Part shown: piece by piece, positions 21,555 to 32,690 of the stretch
How positions within the stretch are numbered: the first letter of the stretch is position 1
How the letters are laid out: each line of letters begins with the position of its first letter
Source: Aplectana chamaeleonis
Lineage: Eukaryota; Nematoda; Chromadorea; Rhabditida; Cosmocercidae
Length of the DNA stretch: 64,000 bases
Assembly: GCA_029168955.1 (NCBI GenBank)
Contig: JAPDOI010000064.1
Location: 1,736,001-1,800,000 of the forward strand
Direction of reading: 5' to 3'
The notes under the pieces: generated by a model
Databases searched by the model: none
The model's input: only the letters and a program-made list of their open reading frames with translations
Told to the model about the DNA's origin: nothing
Program-made: the position numbers and the translations under genes

Positions 21555-21905
21555 AGGCGCAGTCCAACCTTGGAATCGATCCCTTGTTTTTTGCCTATAT
21601 AGAGAACGGTCCCACGCTGATTCCAACCTTGTCTCTGGAATCGTACAGGACCCACTGGGAACGCAGTTATGGCTCCTCGAAAATTGAGCTACAGAAGCAT
21701 GGTGGACGAGTTGTTCGAGGCCTGTAATTTCCGTCATTTCCACCCGATGTATGCGAGCCGACCTGAATAAACAGAGAGGCAAAAAATAAAGGGAAGAACG
21801 GGGCTATTCATCAAAAACCGTCGCTTATCTCGCCACTGTTGAGCTCGAAAGATGGTAAAAGGGGCGTGCCAAAGTGGCTTCCCGAAGTGTGCGGGGTTGT
21901 TTATG
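21555..21905. mobile_element. TTAA-E MITE, right-truncated
   Basis: Starts AGGCGCAGTCCAACCTTGGA directly after the TCAA that also ends the TTAA-G element, then follows the 51302-51777 copy (GCATGGTGGACGAGTTGTTC, CACTGTTGAGCTCGAAAGAT, GGGGCGTGCCAAAGTGGCTT) until about 21905, where similarity stops. Confidence 0.8.
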
Positions 21906-22870
21906 GCCGAAAAATGTCTCTTCCAGGGGAGGAGTCGTTGTTCCCAACCTGCCGGACCAACGCTGTGAATGACCCCGACCCCACCCCACGGGTAACAGAA
22001 AGAGAGGCAGAACTTGAGAAAACGTGGGATAAATTAGTGTGAGGGTACTATCAAATGAGAGTCGACGAGGGAGACAGCTTGATCGGTGGTTTCCCTTCCA
22101 TATACGCAGTAGACCGGCTTAATTCTGTTGATTTCAGGTTCTAGGAATCCTGCGGTGAACAGACAGGTTAGACTCTTGCAAATCAAGCTCCGTCTCTCGT
22201 AGATTCCTATATCATAACGCTCTCACTCTAGATTATCACGATTTTTCTCGAGTTCGACTTTTCATTCTGTTACTTGTACGTGTGGAATTTTTCAGGTTCG
22301 CCAGACAGGATCGCTCCATTACTGTCATCGTGCATGGTTTCCTTCAAATATCACTGATGACATGATAAGAGCTATGCGGGCAAATTCATGGTATAATGTC
22401 GACCATGCTTGTGATCGTGTATGCTGCTTGAGTCTAGGGCGTAACATTATTTCCCTTTTCCCGAACTTTTCTTCCGTGCTGTCCGTTTCTGTTAAGACCT
22501 GTTGAAGAAAGCTCAACTTCCAGTGTTCTTGTGATATTTTCCGGTGATTTTGCAGGCAAGTTCTGACGAGTCGCTGACTTTGGAGCAGAAGCTAAACTCA
22601 GACACTGCAGAAGGGGGGGGGCAAGCATCGGACAATAGAGCCCGTTTTCGACTTGGTGGAGCGACAGCAGAGGTTTCCCCCAAGGGCTCTCCTCCGGCGC
22701 TTCCCCCCCACCCGAGAGAAAGAGACGGAAAAGATGCAACGAAGTCGGAGAAGGTAGTTCACGACAATAGGGGCCAGAAAAGGCATAGAATGCCAAACGA
22801 ACGTAACATCGTTCACGTCAACTTTTGTCCCGATTTGACGTGATTTCTTCTGAGATCTCTCAATCACGTG
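21906..22870. other. Mostly intergenic; TTAA-H end fragment at about 22390-22430
   Basis: TTGTGATCGTGTATGCTGCT (22408-22427) matches the TTAA-H terminus. The segment 22544-22843 is GC-rich and open in several frames on both strands (99 codons plus, 120 and 89 minus), so no single frame stands out as coding. Confidence 0.4.
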
Positions 22871-22879
22871 CTCAACCGG

Positions 22880-22888
22880 TATAAAAGG
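22880..22888 (+). promoter_or_regulatory. TATA-box-like motif
   Basis: CGGTATAAAAGGCGCC is a strong match to a eukaryotic TATA box with GC-rich flanks. It lies about 160 bp upstream of the 22-bp minisatellite, with an inverted GGCCC/GGGCC pair between. No transcript or initiation site can be shown; it may be the promoter of an unrecognised element. Confidence 0.4.
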
Positions 22889-23047
22889 CGCCCCACCTCA
22901 TAGAGCGCCGCGTTCGGCCCAATAGGGCCGGTGCTGAACGGGGACTTCGAGTTCCTGTCGGAAAGGGATATTTTCGGAAGAGAGCGGCGACGCTTTCCGG
23001 GGGGGGGTGACGTCAAAGATCCGGTCCGTGAAGTCAGTGCTCCGGGT

Positions 23048-23242
23048 CAGTGACGGCAGGGCTTCAGGGCAGTGACCGCAGGGCTTCAGGGCAGTGATGA
23101 CAGGGCTTCAGGGCAGTGACGACAGGGCTTCAGGGCAGTGACGGCAGGGCTTCAGGGCAGTGACGGCAGGGCTTCAGGGCAGTGACGGCAGGTCTTCAGG
23201 CAGTGACGGCAGGGCTCCAGGGCAGTGACGGCAGGGCTCCAG
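23048..23242. repeat. 22-bp minisatellite, about nine units
   Basis: Near-identical head-to-tail copies of CAGTGACGGCAGGGCTTCAG plus GG, with scattered single-base variants and one shortened unit near 23195. Low divergence suggests recent expansion or homogenisation. Confidence 0.92.
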
Positions 23243-23389
23243 ATCAAACCAAATTCTCACTTCGGCGGTCGCCCCCCCTCCTCCCGATTGGGAGGAGGGG
23301 GCAAGCGTCGGTGCTCGGAGGGTTGCCCAAACCTGAGGAGCTGCGCAAGCCTTCTCCAGGGTATGAGAACATTAGCGGCACTCAAACAT

Positions 23390-23857
23390 TTTTCTCAAAC
23401 AAACTTCCGTCTTGTGCAGCCGATGTATGCGAGCTGACCTGAGTAAAAAGAGAAGTTGAGAACGGAGGGAAGAACGGGGTCAATAATCGGAAATTATCGC
23501 TCACCTCACGATCTCGAGTTTTCCTTTGTTTACGTCGGAGGGCGAGCATTGCGATTTTGGGGTTTGCCTTGCGCTCAAAGTGGCCACTTTGGCCTCGTTT
23601 GTGGCTGTTCCTGGCTCGTTTTAGACCTCTTTCAGAGTTCGATTTCCGTGCGACGCGATGGCATGTTTTCAATACAGATCGACGTGCGACGCGATCTCGA
23701 TCGATGCTCATGTTTGTCATTCAATGGCGTCGCGCAGCGATCGAACTCTGAAAGAGGCCTTAATGCGGTATTTCGACGTTAACGTTACAGTATGTCCCTC
23801 TACTACCCATTCCCAGTGGAAACTGAAACACATTTTTTTTTATCGTGAACACTGCCT
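23390..23857 (-). mobile_element. TTAA-F element, truncated and interrupted by a MITE
   Basis: The plus-strand right end ATCGTGAACACTGCCT is followed by TTAG. In reverse the interior matches 62341-62826: CCTGGCTCG, GATCTCGAGT, GAAGAACGGGG, GAGCTGACCTGAGTAAA. The Harbinger-like MITE 23624-23759 splits it. The other half is missing beyond about 23390. Confidence 0.78.
23624..23759. mobile_element. Harbinger-like MITE, copy 2
   Basis: 136 bp, ends GACCTCTTTCAGAGTTCGAT and ATCGAACTCTGAAAGAGGCC, flanked by exact TTA (23621-23623, 23760-23762). Inserted inside a TTAA-F element, so younger than it. Confidence 0.88.
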
Positions 23858-23861
23858 TTAG

Positions 23862-25011
23862 GAATTTTTTTTCCGTCTCCCGCTCCCAACTCACGTCGAA
23901 ATATCCTCCTTTCCCCTCTACTTGCAGGGTTGGGCATCACTATCATAGGAGTGGTGCGGTTTTGATAATGATTTCTTCATTTTCATAACTGCTTTTTTCG
24001 GAAAACAACGGCTTCGCATCGACGATAGTGATAATACGACTGCGAGTAGCTCGGAAATGGTGGATAAATATTTTGATATTAGGTTGAAGCATGTTGTCGG
24101 TCCATGAGAGTTGTGGCTCACTCCAGCTTGGAAATTCGTGCGGCCTTCTCGATCGGGCCTGAACATTTTTACGCCCGCCCTGCCCCCTCCGGGTGGGCCG
24201 TGATGATCTTCGGATCAATAAAGATTAGCAAACTTTGACGATTTTGTGGGTTATTTACCACAATTTTTGAATTTGAAGCTAATTTTTCAATGTGTTCTTC
24301 AGATAGGATTTTCGTCTACTTGTTTCTTAAATTTTTGCACAGCCGATTATCAGCTATTTTGTCATGGTGGTCGGAGTCTGCGGTCCACCTACATACTGCG
24401 CGCAAAGTTTCGAAGCACCCCTTCTGTGATCGTCTTGGGGTGAGCCTATCCCTGCTTTATATAAAGAGACGTATTTGGGATCAACATCGAAAGGACATTA
24501 TCCCACAATCGCACATGTGTTTCTAAACACCATCTTCAAGGTTAGGGGAGAATCAATGGAACACAGACCCCGATGCATTGTTAGGAGTAAGACAGAAGTA
24601 ACCAAAACCCTGGAAGCACCGGGGGTGATGGGAATTATGGAATTCCGGAAGAAACACCATTCATTACTGACTCCAATTATGTCTTCGTGTCTGTGAAATC
24701 ATCATTATAAAGCGAGTTATGAGTAAAAGACGAGAGGACGAGTTTTCCTTGCACATTTTCGCATTTTCAACCAAGACTAAGGGTTTTAGTTGACCTTCTC
24801 TGGTTCGAGTTGAGATTACGTGAAAAGATCGTCTGAAATTTGTTTGGAGATTATCTGTAAGACATTCCTAATGGTGTGATGAAGTATGCGAACCTCATCT
24901 TGAAACGCGAAATTATGACGAGAAAAGGTTTTGATACAACAAGGTTTTTTAAGATGATCTTAACTTTGCGGTTATGTTCTTGCGGAAGCGTGTCGGTTTT
25001 CGGAAATGAAG
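23862..25011. other. Intergenic, nothing recognised
   Basis: Contains a CAATAAAGA motif near 24218 and short frames only (at most 91 codons). No repeat termini or conserved domain seen. Confidence 0.4.
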
Positions 25012-25015
25012 TTAA

Positions 25016-25468
25016 GAGCATCGTACGCGCAGAAGATCGTATATTACTTTTTTATGGTTTTGTGTAGCTTGGCTTTTTTTTGGTAAACGAAAATGTCGAA
25101 AGGGCCACGAAAAATCTTTAATTGTAAAGAAAAGTCAATCGGAACACATTGTAAATATAAATTTGAATTCCGCGCCAAAATGGTTTTTGAAGATTTTCTG
25201 CCTTCGAAGGCCTCGGCACTGCAATTTTCGAAGTTTTTCTGCGTGTGGAGTTTGTGTCGTAACTGTTTTCATGTTGTTTGACGGTCACATCCACATTCTA
25301 TGAGAAAGAGCTAGATGACTGGTGAGAACTGGTGACGGATCGTTAATCTCTTCCAATCTTATAACTCTGCGTTTTTGACGCGGCGAAGTTTATCGGTGTA
25401 GTCTACCGGGCTCAATCATGAAGTTGAGCCTGAGAAATGAAAAATGCATTCCAGCACGAACGATGCCC
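25016..25468. mobile_element. TTAA-B MITE, copy 1
   Basis: Begins GAGCATCGTACGCGCAGAAG after TTAA (25012-25015) and ends CACGAACGATGCCC before TTAA (25469-25472). The interior matches 54430-54887 (AAAGTCAATCGGAACACATT, GTTTACCAGT/GTTTATCGGT, GGTCTACCGGGCTCA). Confidence 0.88.
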
Positions 25469-25472
25469 TTAA

Positions 25473-25946
25473 AGGCGCAGTCCAACCTCAGAGGTAATTT
25501 TTGATATTATTGTCCGGTCACCGCCTATAGCGACCCTGCCAAGCGCAGAATCTCAATTCACTCAAATAAGCGAGAAAAAGCTAGGAAAAAGTTGGCCGCG
25601 CCCCTCTGGAAGAAAAAATGGGTAACGCCCACCGACAGGTTTTCGACCCCAATAGGGAAGAGACGCGCGAATGATTTTATTCAAAACCTATGTTCTTCGA
25701 TTTGTTTTCGGACTGGCTTTATATTGTGGCCTGCTTCGGAACGATGGCTGCGAATAACGAGAAAATACAGGCTCGAGACAACTCGTCCGCGAACTTCTAG
25801 CCGTTTAAAATCGAGATTTATAAGAAGCCGTAACTCCGTTCGTAGTGAGTCCTGAGCGATTCTGGGGATACCATTGTGATCAGCGCGAAATTTTTTCCAA
25901 GATGGGCAGAAAAAGGAAAAATCGATTCCAAGGTTGGACTGTGTCT
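25473..25946. mobile_element. TTAA-E MITE
   Basis: AGGCGCAGTCCAACCTCAGA at the left and GGTTGGACTGTGTCT at the right, TTAA on both sides. The left TTAA (25469-25472) is the same one that ends the neighbouring TTAA-B element. Closely related to the 10277-10749 copy. Confidence 0.88.
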
Positions 25947-26042
25947 TTAAGATCATTCTTGAAAGTGATATAGTCCTTAAAACCATTTCTCGTCTTAAAT
26001 TCGCGTTTGCAGATGAGATTCGTGTGTTCCACCACACTATAA

Positions 26043-26713
26043 AGGCACAGTCCAACCTCGTAACCGTTTTTCTGCCTATCTTGAAAACGGTCCCACGCTG
26101 ATTCCAATGATGTCTCTGAAATTATAACTGCCATTATTTGCAAGCGATGTATGCAAGCGGACCTGAATGAAGAGAGAGAGAGAGGCAAAGAAGAAAGGGA
26201 AGAATGGGCTTTTGATCGGGACGTTTAGGCCAAACTGGGGTAGAGTCGCAAAAAATTTAATCCTCCTACTTGTTATCAAACAAGATTTTGAAGCAGATTT
26301 GATCAGTGAAAAGCCTAAAATATCGCAGAAATAACATCTGGAACTGAAAACTGTAAAATATTACCTGCAATTCCCAAATTGTAACTGCCAAATTGTAACT
26401 GGTTTGCCACCCTCTCTCCGACCTGCCTGCAATTTAGCTTTCCGGCCTAAACGTCCCACAATCCTATTGATCGAAAACAAGGTCGTTTTCGATCAATAGC
26501 TCCATTCTTCTCTTTCTCTTGTCTCATCTCGCCACTGTTGAGCTTAAAACATCGTAAAGGGGCGGACCAAAGTGGCTTTTTGGTGTGGGTGGCTCCTATA
26601 TCTCGGTTACTCAAAGGGATTGAGAGCTCGCTCTTAGCAGGTGTTAGATAAATTGGATTCACTTCATTATCATGTGGAAATACAGATTTCGTCCCTGAGC
26701 TTGGACTGTGCCT
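26043..26713. mobile_element. TTAA-E MITE, interrupted
   Basis: Starts AGGCACAGTCCAACCTCGTA (left flank ATAA) and ends CTTGGACTGTGCCT before TTAA (26714-26717). Family landmarks TTGAAAACGGTCCCACGCTG and CGCCACTGTTGAGCTTAAAA flank a 240-bp insertion at 26218-26457. Confidence 0.85.
26218..26457. mobile_element. 240-bp MITE (GGGACGTTTAGGCC)
   Basis: Perfect 14-bp inverted ends GGGACGTTTAGGCC and GGCCTAAACGTCCC. It lies where other TTAA-E copies are continuous, so it is an insertion. The target duplication is unclear because the right junction carries extra bases; class not assigned. Confidence 0.75.
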
Positions 26714-26974
26714 TTAAAGGCATGCAGACCCTCACCATGTAACACCTGCCAAGTGCGAGCTCTCGATTTCTCCAAACAAGCGAGATATAAATCAGGAAGC
26801 CAAGCTGGGGCGCCCACATAAGGAAGCCACTCTGACACGCCCCTTTCACGACCTTTCGAGCTCAACAGTGGCGAGATGAGTGATGTTTCCCATCAATAGC
26901 CTCGTTCTTTCCTTCATTCTCAGCTTCTCTCTTCATTGAGGTCAGCTCCCATACACGGGTTGCAAATGACTTAG

Positions 26975-27517
26975 AGGCAGTGGTCGCGATCAAATATGCT
27001 TGTCGCCTTTTTCTCTCTGAACCCTTTTGCTGGGTCTCGAGTAGTAGGACCTATAAGAAAAGAATCGCGAAAAAAACCACTGTTTTGGGCCAAATTCGAA
27101 ACCTGAACTTTCTTGTCTTTTGATGTTGAACGAGCCCACTCCACATCATCGGCATCTCTTATATCAAGAACATCAGCTGGCTTGAAATTGAATTTCAATC
27201 AATGAACCTTCGAATTTATGTACACATCTAGTCAAACAGATTGACTGGAGTGCTTTCTTTCATTGATCAACTGTTTTTATTGGGTAAATTTGCACTTATG
27301 TCTTCCTCTGAATGTCGATGATTTTTGACTGCTCGGCATGAGACTGCGATCTTTTTTTTGCTGCGCTGTGCACGTGTGCACGAACTGGCTTCTTTGGGCC
27401 CTAGAAACTCTAATTCTAGCCCGTTTTTCACCGCGCTACCTTCATAGCTTTTCAGCTGTTTCTGATCTAAGCTAATTTTAGTAGTTTTTTCGATGTTTTT
27501 CATCGTGACCACTGCCT
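26975..27517. mobile_element. TTAA-A MITE
   Basis: Ends AGGCAGTGGTCGCGATCAAA and ATCGTGACCACTGCCT, flanked by TTAG (26971-26974) and TTAA (27518-27521). Interior nearly matches 30094-30641 (GGACCTATAAGAAAAGAATC, GAACTTTCTTGTCTTTTGAT, GTGCACGTGTGCACGAACT). Confidence 0.92.
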
Positions 27518-27521
27518 TTAA

Positions 27522-28115
27522 AGGCATCGTACACGATGAAAACCATATTTGGGTTTTTGACGTTTTCGTGTTGTAATAATCCTATAGTGACTAACGTTTG
27601 CAAAAGGCCCCTTCAAAAACGTCGAATTTCCAAGAAAACCCGATTTTTAAAAAGCTCGCAAAAATTTTGAAATTCGCGCCGACATCATTCTGGGATAGTT
27701 GCGCGGAGAACGCAAGGAACAGTTTAACGCTTCGTTCCTTGGCGCAGCGTTGGAAGAAATCCACCGAGGACGCCATCCACCGAGGAGTTGAACGAAATAG
27801 AAGGCTACCAACCTACTGCGTTCAGTGCTCTCAGCTGCTTTCGATAGATGCCGAATTCGAAATCGGCTGGCGTGTGCATTGCGCCCTACGACGCGTCAGG
27901 GCACGCCCGCCGGCAGCAACCCAGGAGGTTTGTTCCTTGTAATAACGGATCGACCCCAAGGCCGGCCCCCTAAACCCAGGAAGCCATTTTGAGGTAAGCG
28001 AATCTTAACTCACAGACGGTTTTGAAACTCCGAACTTTCTGGGTGACATTGTCATGACCCACTAGTCCGAATGAACTTACAAACCCAAATACGGTTTTAA
28101 TCGTGTACGATGCCT
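27522..28115. mobile_element. TTAA-D MITE
   Basis: Ends AGGCATCGTACACGATGAAA and its inverse; TTAA on both sides (27518-27521, shared with the TTAA-A element, and 28116-28119). About 594 bp, with CGACCCCAAG and GACGCGTCAGGGC-type interior and a 114-codon plus frame (27598-27942) of no recognised family. Confidence 0.85.
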
Positions 28116-28298
28116 TTAAGTTAAAAGCCTCAGACAACTCTTCCACCATGCTCCCGCACCTCAATTTTTGAGCGGCCATAACTCCGTTCCCAGGGGACTT
28201 GTACGATCCCAGAGACATCATTGAAATCAGCATGGGACAGTTTTCAAGATAGGCGGAAATAACAGAAAAGAGATTTTCATCGTGAACACTGCCTTTAA

Positions 28299-28913
28299 CC
28301 CATTCACGACCACGCCTAATTTTGGGTGGCTGCACGTTCGAACCGCGTGCAATATTGCGTCAACGTATAACGTGTCCCACCGGTGGGACACACTGGCTTG
28401 AATAGTGTTCCGCGGGTAATTGCTTTCGCTTTATTGTGTCTATATTGTAGCTAGCCACGATTATCGAACAGGGTCAGATGAGTTTCCAAGACGCTTTCGT
28501 TATCGAGAAGCAATTACTCAAAGCCAGAACTGGGTCAACTGCAACGCTTTCAGAAAAGTAAACGAGTTTCAAACAATCAGATTCTACTAGGCAACCTAAA
28601 AGCTAGCAACAGAAGGAATAAGAAATTATAAGGTGCTTCTATGGCTGCTTTACATCCGTTTTTTCCTATACTTCAGCCCACCTGATTTTAAAAAAGTCTA
28701 ACTAAATATGTTGTTGCATTTGACCTACTGATGGACCACGAGATTTTTATTCAAGCCCTGGGAAGGTCAAGACATTGATCACATGTAGGTTTGAAAGTAG
28801 TTTCTTGTGGCGGAGAAATCTATTTTTTAAAAGGGTGTCCCAACGGTGGGACACGCGGTCCGAAGTGGTAGTCAACGCGTGTTCCACCGGTGGGACACGT
28901 GGTCGTGAATGGG
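28299..28913. mobile_element. piggyBac-like non-autonomous element
   Basis: Perfect 16-bp inverted ends CCCATTCACGACCACG and CGTGGTCGTGAATGGG, flanked by TTAA (28295-28298) and TCAA (28914-28917). A CCC...GGG terminus on TTAA is the piggyBac pattern. An 18-bp palindrome TGTCCCACCGGTGGGACA sits near the left end (28373-28390) and twice, with one mismatch each, near the right (28836-28853, 28880-28897), likely transposase-binding repeats. No transposase frame in 615 bp. Confidence 0.85.
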
Positions 28914-28917
28914 TCAA

Positions 28918-29551
28918 AAGATTCTAGAAACAGGAAAAATTGATTAAATAAGAAAAAAATTGAAGAGATGGAGAAACTCTTCCTTGAAAAAAGCTATGTT
29001 GGAGTTTAGAAAGGTCAAAATATTGTTGTATAATTCATATTTCACACTAAACATAACTTGCAACCGTGATATTTCGATTTAGTTATTAAAAACGTAAAAG
29101 TAATAATCCCTGAATGTTTACCTTTTTCACGCTCACCCAAATTTTCTATTGATACTGATTGCGCACCCCCGCGTAAAACTAATCAAGTTTGCCGATGTGA
29201 TTTTTCTTCGAAAATAAAAAGCTATTTCGCCAGAGCAGTTGGCTGCGGACTTTTCTCAGTAGAACTAGATTTATTCTTTCGAGATGAGTACCTAACGACT
29301 GCGCAACGAATTTTCGAGGTTTTCGTGTGAACTTATAGTGAGCTTGAAACGGGGATAAATAGGTTCAAAACAGAGAAAATTCGTAAGATCTTTCTATTTC
29401 ATTTAAAACTGTTTAAATCTGAAAAGAACAGGTCAAAGTTGAGAAACGTCGAAGTATTGTTTGAGAAATTCAATTTTCAGACGATGGCTCGCAGTTGACT
29501 TATTTTGATTTCGGTTTTAATACATACAGATCAGTATTTTTCTGGGTGGGT
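28918..29551. other. AT-rich, nothing recognised
   Basis: No frame of note and no repeat end seen. Confidence 0.45.
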
Positions 29552-30089
29552 TTTTATCGTGTGCACGACAAAACATCGTATTCTAGTTTTTGATGTTTTT
29601 GTGTGGATATGACCACGAGGAAGAGGTCAATAGGGAAAAGTCTTCACAAAACTCTCAAATTCCGGAGAAAAACTGTTTGAAGAAACCTCTGAAACATTTA
29701 ATTACGCCTGTTCTGGGGACTGCGGAGAAAGCGTCAAACCTAACGCCGGAATAGATTTTGCTCTTCAGAATTATTGGCTGAGTAAGTTCGTTTTCTGCTT
29801 CTTGCACAGAAAACCCTTTGAAAAAAGATGGACCAATGCACGTGCTTGGATGTTAGAATCTTACGCGATAAAAAAAATATTCAAAAGTTCGGTGCCTGTT
29901 ACTTCGGTGAAACGAACGCAGGACAACTGCTATGTGACGTGGATGATCCAATGTGTCGGCTGGTCTACGAGATTCTCACCAACAGTTTTTCACTTCCCTG
30001 CAGTTTTTTTATTCTTCCGTTCTCACTCTTTTTAGAGGGACCCAAAGCTTACGTACACTTGGCAATTTTTTCATCGTGCACACTGCCTT
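29552..30089 (+). mobile_element. TTAA-G MITE
   Basis: Interior follows 43071-43598: GGTCAATAGGGAAAAGTC, GGGACTGCGGA, CAATGCACGTGCTTGGATGT, GAACGCAGGACAACTG, GTCGGCTGG, GAGGGACCCAAAGCT. Right end CATCGTGCACACTGCCTT precedes TTAA (30090-30093). The left end is decayed (ATCGTGTGCACGACAAAA). Frames inside (29802-30277) are element sequence, not host exons. Confidence 0.8.
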
Positions 30090-30093
30090 TTAA

Positions 30094-30641
30094 AGGCAGT
30101 GGTCGCGATCAAATATGCTTGTCGTCTTTTTCTCTCCAAATCCTTTCTTGGGTCTCGAGTAGTAGGACCTATAAGAAAAAATCGCGAAAAAACCACTGTT
30201 TTGGGCCGAATTTGGAACCTGAACTTTCTTGTCTTTTGATGGTGGACGAGCCCTCTCCACATCATCGGCATCGATGACCTCTTATATCAAGAACATCAGC
30301 TAGCTTGAAATTGAATGTCAATCAATGAACCTTCGAATTTATGTACACATCTAGTCAAAAACATTGACTGAAGTGATGCTTTCATTAATCAACTGTTTTT
30401 AATCGTTAAATTTGCATTTATTTCGTCCTCTGAATGTCGACGACTTTTGACTGCTCGGCATGAGACTGCGATCTGTTTCGTCATCGCTGTGCACGTGTGC
30501 ACGAACTAGCTTCTTTGGGCCCTAGAAACTCTATTTGTAGACCGTTTTTCACCGCGCTACCTTCATAGTTTTTCAGCTGTTTTTGATCTAAGCTGATTTT
30601 TGTAGTTTTTTCGATAACGTTTTTCATCGTGACCACTGCCT
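30094..30641. mobile_element. TTAA-A MITE
   Basis: AGGCAGTGGTCGCGATCAAA and its inverse, TTAA at 30090-30093 (shared with the TTAA-G element) and 30642-30645. Interior close to the 26975 copy. Confidence 0.92.
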
Positions 30642-30645
30642 TTAA

Positions 30646-30806
30646 ACCAATCCTTTAACGGATGGTCTCAGACTTTTTAGAAAAAATCTGAAAATCTTAA
30701 CTTCGTTCAGAAGAAGGTCACCACAGTCCTAAGGTGGATATTGCATTGCACAAAGGATTGGTGCTCAGGAGAGTTGTGGGCACATCCGCTGCTCTGCTAT
30801 TCCCTT

Positions 30807-30859
<53 letters not shown>

Positions 30860-32292
30860 CTTGCCTTTGTCTACATATCTCTACGTATGAAGTTAGCAGT
30901 ATACTAAGTAAACTTCTTTTCGAAAACAACTGTATGCCTTTGCAATCATGACTGTGAAATTACCTTATTGACAAATGCTTCGTTCCTTGCATTTATTCCG
31001 ATGGTCCGTGCGAGGCCAAAACAGCAGCAGATCGCAGAAGAGAAGAAAAGAACGTCTGAAATTTTCTGAACTATGTTTCACGCTTCCATCACTTCCGTCG
31101 CTCAGGGCACGTTAAATTCACAGTCAATGATTTTCGATAGATCGTATAAAAATTAGAAAGGAAGAAGTGGTGTTGGCATAACTTCAAAACACTAAAAACT
31201 GAAATTCTATAAAACAATCAGCAATATTTGTATCTAGTTCCATTCGCAATGCAAGTCCAGTTGAGGCCAGGGAATTTAGTTTGGACTCAACCCGTGCTAG
31301 AGCTTCGTTGTGATTCATGCATTTCGGCGGCCCACTGCGATCTTACTTGTCAGGTAAATGTGAATTCCGGTGTGGGACCAATCCTCAAGAAGCACTTGGT
31401 ATTTTTCTCTTCCTTTTTGTTTTGTTAACGATGATGTTCACGCAAAGAGAACTATCAACTTTCTACAATCGCAAATCATCAACAAGACTGTTTATAATTA
31501 TAGAATCGAAAAGAATAGAAAAATATTTTGAACTACGCCGCTACAATTACACTTAGGTTACCTCACTCTATTTCGTCACGTGAATAAAATAATTAATTCA
31601 AACGAGCATTTCCTCGCAATGAGCCGTAACTCAGTTCGACCAGGGTTACTCCTCTTTGAAAAAAGCAGTCGGAGCATCACTTTTTTAATGAAATGTGTCT
31701 ATGTACACCATTGAATCCATACATAGACCCTGCTTTGATGACATACACACATGCACCTAAGAGGTAATTATACTCAAACAGAGAGGTCTGAAGGTGGTAA
31801 TCGTACTCAAATATAAAGGTCTGATGCAATTTTTGAAGAAATTCAGCAGGAGTCCTCATGATTCGATCTACGGAAGTAATTTCTATCAATTCTGGCATAA
31901 AAACACTTCGCCAGCCATAAAATCTGAGATTACCAAATATCTCATTTCTCTGAAATCTGTTACGTTTAGTTCTTTATATATAGGCCCTCACGTATGAACT
32001 ACAGGGGCTATACTGGAAATCGCTACTCTGCCCCGTCCAGAATTTTTTCCAATGACGGGTCCATGATTGTTCTTTGTAGTTCGGCGCTTTTTTTACAGTG
32101 GTCTGATGCAGCATGAGTGTGAGTTTGTACAATGCTACATACATATAGGGCAAGCTGTTCGAAGTAAAGTAGCATGCCCTTGTAATCCATCCAGATCCGG
32201 AAAGCGTCCTTTTCTCAAAAGTAACTCGCCACTTGACGTCGCCTTCCGGTCAACATCAATAACTTATTTACATAATATTCGTGCCGTCCTGA
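30646..32292. other. Intergenic apart from a CT microsatellite
   Basis: A small imperfect tandem duplication around GTAAT-ATACTCAAA / AGGTCTGA lies at about 31763-31825. A Cys-containing plus frame at 31228-31428 has GT/AG-like dinucleotides nearby but no recognised domain. No gene supported. Confidence 0.4.
30810..30855. repeat. (CT)n microsatellite
   Basis: Uninterrupted CT dinucleotides for about 46 bases. Confidence 0.97.
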
Positions 32293-32677
32293 AGGCACAG
32301 AACATCCAAAAAAGATTATTGGATCATATGCCTGTCTTGGAGAGAATTATACGCTGATCACATCGCTCACTCTGAAATCATTCAAACTCTCCTACGTGTT
32401 GATATTGGCAGATGTTATGTGCAGCTTTAAACCGAGTACGTGTTACACAGTAAGGGTAGTGCCATATAGGAGAAATTCATCGATCCATCTAGCAGCTATT
32501 GAGTTCGAAAATGAAGGAAAGGGGCGCAGCTCCTGCTAGTGTCGGAAGGGTCTTGCTCTTTGTTGCCGTCTACTCGTATCTCAGTTATTTGAAGGTTGTG
32601 GGGTCTTGCACGTGTTGTATAGAAGGGGTCTCCTACGCGATTACACGAAACTCATATCTGAGGGTGTACTCTTCCTT
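32293..32677. mobile_element. TTAA-E MITE, strongly diverged
   Basis: Starts AGGCACAGAACATCC and retains CCTGTCTTGGAGAGAATTAT, GATCACATCG, TTGAGTTCGAAAATGAAGGA and CAGTTATTTGAAGG in the family order, with a decayed right end near GTGTACTCTTCCTTT. Confidence 0.6.
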
Positions 32678-32690
32678 TGAGAACAGGAAA

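Larger units (their letters stand above)
26718..28294 (-). mobile_element. TTAA-E/F hybrid element hosting two other MITEs
   Basis: Begins AGGCATGCAGACC after TTAA (26714-26717), runs in reverse through family landmarks (TTTCGAGCTCAACAGTGGCG, GAGGTCAGCTC) to 26970, resumes at about 28125 (CTCAGACAACTCTTCCACCA, GCCATAACTCCGTTCCCAGG) and ends ATCGTGAACACTGCCT before TTAA (28295-28298). The gap is filled by a TTAA-A and a TTAA-D element, each at a TTAA-like site. Its two ends are of different terminus types. Confidence 0.78.

Noticed and set aside
22544..22867. Overlapping 99-, 120- and 89-codon frames
   Set aside because: Three frames on two strands are open at once, consistent with GC-rich composition rather than coding.
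23265..23300. Hairpin CCCCCCCTCCTCCC / GGGAGGAGGGGGC considered as a Helitron 3' end
   Set aside because: No CTRR terminus follows and no TC start or Rep/helicase sequence was found.
29802..30277. Frames of 77 and 149 codons resembling a conserved gene because similar sequence occurs at 43.4 kb
   Set aside because: The similarity is between two copies of the non-coding TTAA-G element, not between exons.
31228..31428. Cys-containing frame with donor-like GTAAAT
   Set aside because: No acceptor-bounded exon structure, no recognisable domain, and the adjacent frame is equally open.
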